DNA from: Sporosarcina highlanderae
Lineage (GTDB): Bacteria > Bacillota > Bacilli > Bacillales_A > Planococcaceae
Assembly (NCBI RefSeq): GCF_030433715.1
Contig: NZ_JAROCC010000008.1
Span: forward strand, 62,001 to 126,000
Length of the DNA: 64,000 nt
Reading direction: 5' to 3'
The position numbers and the translations under genes are program-made. The notes beneath the pieces were generated by a model. That model saw nothing but the letters and a program-made list of their open reading frames with translations, was not told the origin of the DNA and made no database searches. Shown here piece by piece: positions 58,537-64,000 of this stretch; position 1 is the first letter of the stretch, and each line of letters begins with the position of its first letter.

Positions 58537-59829
58537 TTACTGTTTAACCAACATTCTAAGTCCCAAAAACAACGCCCATGCCTCATCTTCTCCATCAAAA
58601 AAGAAGCGTATCGGTTTTTCAGTAGACTCAATGACGAGAGTAGATTCATCACTTGCGCAAAGAGTAAAAGTTTCATTCCCAATCGTAGCCATAGCTGTAG
58701 GACCATCCAAAGAAATTTCCACTTCGGCCCCTTCACCTGAACGATACGTTCCAACCATTCGTTTGAGTTGGTCAATTTTCATTTCAAATTCCGGTTCCAC
58801 ACTTCTTTTTTGATCAATCGGAAGATCTAACAAAGTATTGACCGCGGCAAGCCAAATGGCGTCTGCACTTATATTACTCAAATTCGTCAACACGGCAACT
58901 ACAATTCCCCGTTTAGGAATGAACCCGAAATTGGATGAAACGCCCGGTTGCCCGCCGCCATGTTCGACTAACGAAACACCCAAGTAATCAGGAGTGATTT
59001 TAAGGGCGTATCCATAAAAGCTTTTTCCGCTAACATAGTGTACAGGAGTAGTCATTCTCACAATGGACTCATCGGCTATTATATTCTTCTCCGGACCAAC
59101 ATACTTCTCTCCATACTTCAGTAAATCCAATACTGTCGAGCGAACGCCGCCACCAACAGCATAATTCCCTAAGGTCGGCCAAGGGCATGATTTCGGTTTA
59201 CCATCTTCCAACACGTATGGAACCGTTACATTGTCAAATCCCTGCAACTCCTGAAGGTCGTATGTAGTCCTCTCCATCCCTAATGGCTCGATAACCAACT
59301 TTGTAATAAAATCCTGATACTTCTCTCCGGTCACCCGCTCAATAATGGCCCCTAATAATAAAAACAGATCGTTGTTATAGCAAATAAACTCACCCGGCTT
59401 GCCTAAATAGGTATGATCCGTCTCATTCAAATATCGTAAATGTTCTTCAAAACCATTCAACTGCTCCAAGCGCTCCATCGTTCCAATCCCGGTCGTATGC
59501 GATAAAAGATGATGAATCGTTATGTCATCAACAAAATCACAACCTTTCAACCGGAAATCAGGAAGGTACTTGGTCACGGGATCCTCAAGTTGCACCTTAC
59601 CATCCTCAATTAATTTCATAATGGCAAGTGCAGTAAACGACTTAGTAATCGAAGCAATGCCAAAAATCGTCTCCGGAGTGACAGGTTCGCCCGTTTCCAA
59701 ATCCCTCGTCCCAAAGCCTTTTTGATAAATGACTTTCCCATTCTCTGAAACCGCAACAGCGACTCCGGGAATCTTTTCAGATTTCATTACTTTATTTACA
59801 TACTTCTCAAATCCATCCCATTGACGCAA
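58537..59829 (-). CDS. Serine hydrolase, class C beta-lactamase / penicillin-binding family
   Basis: A 430-residue hydrolase of the beta-lactamase class C/AmpH-like family (MEROPS S12). The nucleophile motif S60-I-T-K63 (GIASITKSF), the YNN-equivalent CYNNDLFLLL, and a C-terminal HGG (EHGGGQPG) are present; after about residue 345 comes an extra beta domain (MVGTYRSGEGAEVEISL). There is no signal peptide, so it is probably cytosolic. It could be an esterase or D-aminopeptidase. The TTG at 59829 has AAAGGAG at 7 nt, while ATG 59835 is 1 nt from it. Confidence 0.88.
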   Translation of the reverse strand: MRQWDGFEKYVNKVMKSEKIPGVAVAVSENGKVIYQKGFGTRDLETGEPVTPETIFGIASITKSFTALAIMKLIEDGKVQLEDPVTKYLPDFRLKGCDFVDDITIHHLLSHTTGIGTMERLEQLNGFEEHLRYLNETDHTYLGKPGEFICYNNDLFLLLGAIIERVTGEKYQDFITKLVIEPLGMERTTYDLQELQGFDNVTVPYVLEDGKPKSCPWPTLGNYAVGGGVRSTVLDLLKYGEKYVGPEKNIIADESIVRMTTPVHYVSGKSFYGYALKITPDYLGVSLVEHGGGQPGVSSNFGFIPKRGIVVAVLTNLSNISADAIWLAAVNTLLDLPIDQKRSVEPEFEMKIDQLKRMVGTYRSGEGAEVEISLDGPTAMATIGNETFTLCASDESTLVIESTEKPIRFFFDGEDEAWALFLGLRMLVKQ

Positions 59830-60047
59830 TTTCATTCTCCTTTCATTTGAATTAATTTTCTGACCACTCGTATATAATTTATTCTAACACCTTATCGCCA
59901 CGTATAATAGACTTAAAACGTTCCCAGATTTTTTTAATAAACGTAAAAGCCGATAGCAGATGCCATCAGCTTCTTCCTAAATCTCTTTTATATAATTGCC
60001 TTTAGCTTTGTGTATTATGATGTATAGTCTTTTTAATCATTACAAAA

Positions 60048-60073
60048 TAGAACCCTCTCTACAAAAGAAAGGG
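60048..60073 (-). terminator. Terminator of the CPBP protease gene
   Basis: GAACCCT / AGGGTTC stem, followed by CTATTTTGT on the reverse strand, 20 nt after the stop. Confidence 0.7.
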
Positions 60074-60092
60074 TTCATTATCTATATATTCT

Positions 60093-60803
60093 TTACATAA
60101 ACAGGCTGTGAATAATTGAAAAAGCAATAGGAGAAAGGAAATTAAACATACCATGAGATATCCACGCAGCTAAAAATCCGTACCTTATAAAAAACAGGCT
60201 AGGTATTACACCTCCTACGAAATAAGGAGGGAAGCTTAATAAGTCAGGCCCATGTAATAATGAAAAAAACGAGTTGGTAACTATTATCCAAAAAATGATG
60301 GCAATCGGTTTTAATTTAATTAATCGTTTAAATTTACTAATTGAAAAATTTAATATCTCAATAAATCCCGCAATCAAAAAGAATCGAAAAATAAATTCTT
60401 CATTAAAGGGTCCAATTATTGTCGCACCAATTGTTAAACCAATTTCAGTAACACCTTCTACAGTCGTTACTTGTTTTGATCCTATACCAATAGCTTCCGA
60501 ACCCAACCAATATGGAGTATACATGTAAATGTACACTAAAAAAGATTGTATTATTGCAACTAAGATAGGATAACATATAGTTTTATAAGTTTCTTCTTTT
60601 TTAAAAATGAACCACAATACAAACTTTTTTCTCATTCGGGGTAATAAAATTAATAATGTAATAAAATACAAAAAAGGTAAAGTGAATATATTATTGGCAT
60701 CATCACTCGTTAGACCAAGTTGAAAGAATATATCTACTAATGTATAAACTCCTATAAATAAAAAAGACAAAACAAATCTAAATAAAAACCTTGAAAAAGC
60801 CAC
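60093..60803 (-). CDS. CPBP-family intramembrane glutamic endopeptidase
   Basis: A 236-residue, roughly eight-helix membrane protein. The Abi/CPBP active-site motifs can be read: EExxxR as NEEFIFRF, then FSLLHGPD (second His motif), and HGMFNFL (third motif). Such proteases process prenylated or small membrane proteins, and some confer self-immunity to bacteriocins; no bacteriocin gene was found next to it. The GTG at 60803 has GAGGGGGA 5 nt upstream. Codon use is more A/T-rich than neighbours, so transfer is possible. Confidence 0.85.
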   Translation of the reverse strand: MAFSRFLFRFVLSFLFIGVYTLVDIFFQLGLTSDDANNIFTLPFLYFITLLILLPRMRKKFVLWFIFKKEETYKTICYPILVAIIQSFLVYIYMYTPYWLGSEAIGIGSKQVTTVEGVTEIGLTIGATIIGPFNEEFIFRFFLIAGFIEILNFSISKFKRLIKLKPIAIIFWIIVTNSFFSLLHGPDLLSFPPYFVGGVIPSLFFIRYGFLAAWISHGMFNFLSPIAFSIIHSLFM

Positions 60804-60904
60804 ACTTGTCCCCCTCTTTGTTCAACATATTCAAAGAGGGAAAAAAATATGAATTGGCTTACTGTTGTTATTTAGAAGAATGAAAAATACTGTTTTTCAG
60901 AATA

Positions 60905-60939
60905 CAGGGACACCAATTCATATGTGAATTGTGTCCCTG
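60905..60939. terminator. Stem-loop near the 3' end of the 170-aa membrane protein gene
   Basis: CAGGGACAC-CAATTCA pairs with TGAATTG-GTGTCCCTG around TATG. A modest T-rich stretch follows on the + strand (TGTGTTTCTTTATATTTTC), and little on the reverse strand, so its direction is unclear; it lies 48 nt after the reverse-strand stop. Confidence 0.55.
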
Positions 60940-60987
60940 AACTCTGTGTTTCTTTATATTTTCTCCCATTCAACCGAACTAGTTACT

Positions 60988-61500
60988 TTACGTATATACT
61001 CTTTCTTTTTCATCGCTGTTCACCATCGATTTAAGTATAGAAAGGAAAATGATGAAAATGATTCCCACAACAGCAGCAACAGCTAGGTTAAGTACTAAAA
61101 TTCCAAATGTCTTTATTACGGAATTAAATAAAACAAAAGTAATTAGTAAAGATAAAATCCCTTTCCATGCACCCATGAGTTTCGTATTCTCTTCTTGAAA
61201 GATTGATAACACAAGCTGCCTTAGTATATAGCCAAATAGTAATGTTGCAATTAATAATAACAGCAACGGGAAAGCAAGGTTCCATCCTACACTATACGTT
61301 GCCTCTGTAATTTCATACGGCTTATCTATTACACTTAGGAAGATTGCAGCAAATGATGATGTAATTTGTCCTAACACTTCAGATGTTAATTCACCGGCGG
61401 CCCTTCCCTGTAACGGTATAGTTAAATAGTCAGCCCACATATGAAAGCCTAAAGCAACCAGGATTGCCCCAAACATTAAACCATATTTCCTATCACTCAA
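60988..61500 (-). CDS. Hypothetical membrane protein, 170 aa
   Basis: Four hydrophobic segments (about 8-27, 75-100, 110-135, 140-163) in an otherwise unremarkable protein. The loop between helices 1 and 2 is predicted outside. The C-terminal tail SMVNSDEKERVYT is charged. The TTG at 61500 has GGGAGG at 7 nt; the ATG at 61515 has no site. No family recognised, and the neighbouring CPBP protease has no obvious link. Confidence 0.65.
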   Translation of the reverse strand: MSDRKYGLMFGAILVALGFHMWADYLTIPLQGRAAGELTSEVLGQITSSFAAIFLSVIDKPYEITEATYSVGWNLAFPLLLLLIATLLFGYILRQLVLSIFQEENTKLMGAWKGILSLLITFVLFNSVIKTFGILVLNLAVAAVVGIIFIIFLSILKSMVNSDEKERVYT

Positions 61501-61723
61501 ATACTTTCCTCCCATTTTATTTTTTCAATTGCACCATTGTATTCCACCTTCAATAAATTTAGGACGATGTAATTACCATATTTCTAAGTGTATTTAAGTT
61601 GTTTAGACAGAGAATCGTTAAAAGCAAAACACATCTTACTTCAGTAACCTAATTATTTTTGCATGCACTACGTTCTATTGGGGAATAATAAAGTGAAAAT
61701 GAAGTTGATTGGAGAGAAAAAAC

Positions 61724-61981
61724 ATGACGCAAACTCATAATATTCGGATAGAGAGGAACACCACAGCTACTTTGTCGCTTATTTTTGCACTGATTGGATT
61801 TATTTTTGGCATTGTACCTGTTATTGGTGTTTTGTTGATGCCTGTATGGATTCTTGCCTTTATTCTTGGAATCGTTGGCTTATTTAAACGGTATTTACGA
61901 ATCCAGGCGATTATCGGTATTTGTATTTCGCTATTTTCGTTTTACTACCATTTTTCGCTTTTACCCGGTTTTTTAATTTAA
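61724..61981 (+). CDS. Small membrane protein, DUF4190-like, 85 aa
   Basis: 85 residues with two or three membrane helices (ATLSLIFALIGFIFGIVPVIG, WILAFILGIVGLF, IIGICISLFSFYY). The pattern of hydrophobic segments with a short positive loop (KRYLRIQ) resembles DUF4190 proteins. TGGAGAG precedes the ATG at 61724. The gene is 27 nt upstream of the next, so the two are likely an operon. Role unknown. Confidence 0.68.
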   Translation: MTQTHNIRIERNTTATLSLIFALIGFIFGIVPVIGVLLMPVWILAFILGIVGLFKRYLRIQAIIGICISLFSFYYHFSLLPGFLI

Positions 61982-62008
61982 TGAAAAAAATATTAGGAGG
62001 TCATTTTT

Positions 62009-62488
62009 TTGGCAAGCTTTTTAGGATCACCTCGAAATAAAGTATTTATTGTTGGTCTGATGGCCTCGTTACTCTTGGCTGTCTTCCTTTTCATTAAGCC
62101 TAACAACTCGTCGGTTGAAACGGTGCAAGCAGAAAATACGACCTTCTCCTCTGAAGTGTTACATTTCGATGATATATTGATTCAACTTCTTAATTCATCG
62201 CATAATGAGACGGAGCATACTTTTCATTTCAGTATAGAAAACATCAATCATAAAGAGATTTCAATTAGCAATACTTCGTTTTCAATTAGAAACAATGGAA
62301 ATACCTATTCAAGCGAACGTGTGCAGCTAACTGATCATAAACTGAATCCCGGTATGAGCACCTCAGTAATTGTAACTTTTAAGATGAATGAAAATGACTT
62401 AATGGAAGGCAACCCAGTAATGGCAGTAAAGCGAGGGTTTCTATTTAACACTACTATCCAAGAATTCAAATTGGATGACGGGCGTTAA
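62009..62488 (+). CDS. Membrane-anchored Ig-fold protein, 159 aa
   Basis: One N-terminal helix (12-28) and a beta-rich outer domain (about 45-155). Its strand pattern (FHFSIENINHKEISISNTSFSI, ERVQLTDHKLNPGMSTSVIVTF) resembles DUF4352-like Ig folds, used for exported accessory domains. The TTG at 62009 follows AGGAGGT. It is the second gene of a two-gene unit that ends in a strong terminator. No Cys lipobox. Function unknown. Confidence 0.7.
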   Translation: MASFLGSPRNKVFIVGLMASLLLAVFLFIKPNNSSVETVQAENTTFSSEVLHFDDILIQLLNSSHNETEHTFHFSIENINHKEISISNTSFSIRNNGNTYSSERVQLTDHKLNPGMSTSVIVTFKMNENDLMEGNPVMAVKRGFLFNTTIQEFKLDDGR

Positions 62489-62516
62489 AAGCGGACAAAA
62501 TGTAGTATGTCATACA

Positions 62517-62554
62517 ACGGGAAGGCAAACCATTTGATTGCCGTTCCCGTTTTT
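62517..62554 (+). terminator. Terminator of the DUF4190-like/Ig-fold unit
   Basis: ACGGGAA-GGCAA pairs with TTGCC-GTTCCCGT around a 9-nt loop, followed by TTTTATAAA. Confidence 0.85.
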
Positions 62555-62635
62555 ATAAATAATCCCTTTTATTAAGTACACGATTGGAGAGGTTCATGAT
62601 TTCAGGTTTATCAACCTAATATAAAAGTACACTTT

Positions 62636-63382
62636 TCACAGTGTCCTCTCATAGGTCTCAATCCCAAGTCTTGCATTATACGTATACCCTATATTCTCGA
62701 TGATTTCTTTTACTGTTTTCACACCAATTTGCGAATAGGCCCGATTTAATGTCAACGTATTATTCGTTGCATATTCGGGCCATTCTTTCCGCGTTGAATA
62801 GGGTGTATTCACGAAATAATAGGCTTCGATTTTGCCGATCCTCTCATAGTCAGTTCGACGAATCAATGGCCTTAGATAGCCCATTTGTTCAATTAACTTT
62901 TTCGCCTCGTATTTCTGGCCAGCAGTTTCAAAAGACATTTTGGCAGTAAAGATTTTATCGCCACGCGAATTCCATAGCTCGGTCGGACGATAAATATGGA
63001 TGTTTAGATCATGGAAGGTGACAAGTTTTTTCTCAACAATTTTCTTTTCCGCCGTGATTTTGTCGTAATTATACTTGACGCCAAGCAGCTGCAAAATTTC
63101 AATCGTTGCACTTGGCCCGCTACCACTGTATCCGCAGGTTGCACCATTTAACCAAATTTCCCGTTCACTTTCTTCATTCCTCAAGATTAACGTATAGTTT
63201 CTAAATTGAATTTCCCTTTTCCCTTCATCCAAATAAACATCGGGAACATTTCGATAGATTACCGGTATATCTTCATCGTTAAAATATACTTCAAAACTCG
63301 ACACTTCATCCAATAAATCCAAATTCGATTTAATAAACTTTACTGTGCTATGTGGATCAGCACTATACCGAATGATTTCCAT
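62636..63382 (-). CDS. Hypothetical cytosolic protein, 248 aa
   Basis: I do not recognise a family. Soluble and charged, with a distinctive short Gly-rich segment CGYSGSGPSATIEILQLLG (residues 83-101) that could be a nucleotide or small-ligand loop, though it is not a Walker motif. AGGGAGGA precedes the ATG. It lies between a terminator and the TctC-type gene, with no operon partner. Confidence 0.65.
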   Translation of the reverse strand: MEIIRYSADPHSTVKFIKSNLDLLDEVSSFEVYFNDEDIPVIYRNVPDVYLDEGKREIQFRNYTLILRNEESEREIWLNGATCGYSGSGPSATIEILQLLGVKYNYDKITAEKKIVEKKLVTFHDLNIHIYRPTELWNSRGDKIFTAKMSFETAGQKYEAKKLIEQMGYLRPLIRRTDYERIGKIEAYYFVNTPYSTRKEWPEYATNNTLTLNRAYSQIGVKTVKEIIENIGYTYNARLGIETYERTL

Positions 63383-63484
63383 GTTATATATTCCTCCCTT
63401 TAGATTGCTCTAAAGAAAGGTATGATGGAATGGTATGTAAATAGCACTTAGTATGCTCAGGACACGCCCAGTGCCAAAGCCGCC

Positions 63485-64000
63485 CTAATCCACCAACCCT
63501 GATCCCTCTAACAACTGGCGATACATTCTCTCCTGCTCCTCCAAAAATCTCTTCGCCTCACTACTTCCTTTATAAAATGACTCCCATTTGTATTTCCTTA
63601 TCAACTTCCTCCACGCCTCGGTTTCAGTCATCTTTTTTATCGTTTGATTCCAATAAGCAATTTCTTCTTCAGTCATATCTGGGGGCCCCATAATGCCTCT
63701 CCAATGCGGGAATACCATGTCGACGCCTTGCTCTTTCCAAGTGGCAACATCCTCTAATCCTTCAAGACGTTCGTCCGATGTGACAGCTATGACTTTGAAC
63801 TGATGCGTCTGATGTTCATCAATAAATTCAGAAACGGAGGAAATCGCTACGTCTATTTGCCCGTAAAGTAACTGGTCTACGATGTCTCCGCCGCTATCAT
63901 ACACTAAAAAATTCAACTTCAATACATCAACTCCGAAGGCTTTGGCAGCTTGTAAAAAAGATAGATGATCATTGTTTGCAAGACCTGGTGCGACAGCAAT
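63485..64000 (-). CDS. Tripartite tricarboxylate transporter substrate-binding protein (TctC/Bug), partial
   Basis: The last 171 codons of a Bug-family extracytosolic binding protein; the 5' end lies beyond the right edge. DSGGDIVDQLLYGQIDVAISSVSEF, VIAVTSDERLEGLEDVATWKEQG and HWRGIMGPPDMTEE are family marks (Bug ligands are carboxylates, held near the D-S/G-G turn). The membrane partners TctA/TctB are not visible in the window. The C-terminus (FLEEQERMYRQLLEGSGLVD) is complete. An internal TTG at 63922 is not the start, since the frame continues upstream in homologous sequence. Confidence 0.85.
   Translation of the reverse strand: MAVAPGLANNDHLSFLQAAKAFGVDVLKLNFLVYDSGGDIVDQLLYGQIDVAISSVSEFIDEHQTHQFKVIAVTSDERLEGLEDVATWKEQGVDMVFPHWRGIMGPPDMTEEEIAYWNQTIKKMTETEAWRKLIRKYKWESFYKGSSEAKRFLEEQERMYRQLLEGSGLVD

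Noticed and set aside
60093-60803. CPBP protease as bacteriocin immunity
   Set aside because: No bacteriocin precursor, peptide exporter or radical-SAM gene lies near, so only the general family call is supported.

Overview
This window looks like a chromosomal segment of a low-GC Bacillota, most likely Planococcaceae and close to Sporosarcina (inference). The signs are strong AGGAGG-type ribosome binding sites, frequent TTG starts, many A/T-rich intrinsic terminators, S-layer-homology (SLH) anchored surface proteins, and Bacillales-type proteins (ComK-like factor, YtaF-like protein, MsmX-like ATPase, bacillopeptidase F, RRNPP-type peptide-responsive regulators). No rRNA, tRNA, CRISPR array or prophage was seen.

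Layout. 0.2-9 kb: a small conserved-type protein; an XRE-cupin regulator divergent from an MHS transporter and an ornithine-cyclodeaminase-family enzyme that appears to start at ATT; a ComK-like factor; MsmX-like ATPase; YtaF-like membrane protein; then an RRNPP regulator whose stop overlaps the start of a 46-residue secreted pro-peptide, followed by six 21-bp tandem repeats. 9.4-15.2 kb: a heme-uptake operon (three NEAT proteins, one SLH-anchored, then lipoprotein, permease and ATPase) with a Fur-box-like site in front. 15.4-21.4 kb: a peptide/nickel-type ABC transporter, with its binding protein divergent. 21.4-30.7 kb: a CtpA-type protease, an S9 peptidase, two SLH proteins (PPC-SLH and SLH-DUF4855), a GGDEF protein and a second, orphan RRNPP regulator.

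30.8-46 kb: two tandem, paralogous, about 1540-residue subtilisin-SLH proteases, a lipoprotein, and bacillopeptidase F. 46.2-48.7 kb: an operon of three secreted or membrane-tethered helical proteins of unknown family that share a W-Y/F motif near the mature N-terminus, with its own signal peptidase I; an orphan LuxR-type response regulator lies upstream. 50.2-54.7 kb: a PAS-AAA-Fis regulator with an abnormal GAFTGA loop, an AtuA-type pair and a citrate transporter. 55-64 kb: a parvovirus-type phospholipase A2-like small protein, a pRiA4b-ORF3/SEC-C protein, lipoprotein, serine hydrolase, CPBP protease, small membrane proteins, and a TctC/Bug-type binding protein cut by the window edge.

Together the middle 40 kb is a cell-surface and secretion region: proteases and oligopeptide import for protein use, SLH proteins for the wall, and heme capture. 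Three copies of a 145-149 bp MITE-like element with AGGTACCTGTGCA termini and an internal terminator-like hairpin lie at 41.5, 50.1 and 54.8 kb. The most promising items for new biology are the helical-protein/signal-peptidase operon, the RRNPP regulator/pro-peptide pair, the sortase-free NEAT-SLH heme system with altered heme-motif residues, and the MITE-like element.
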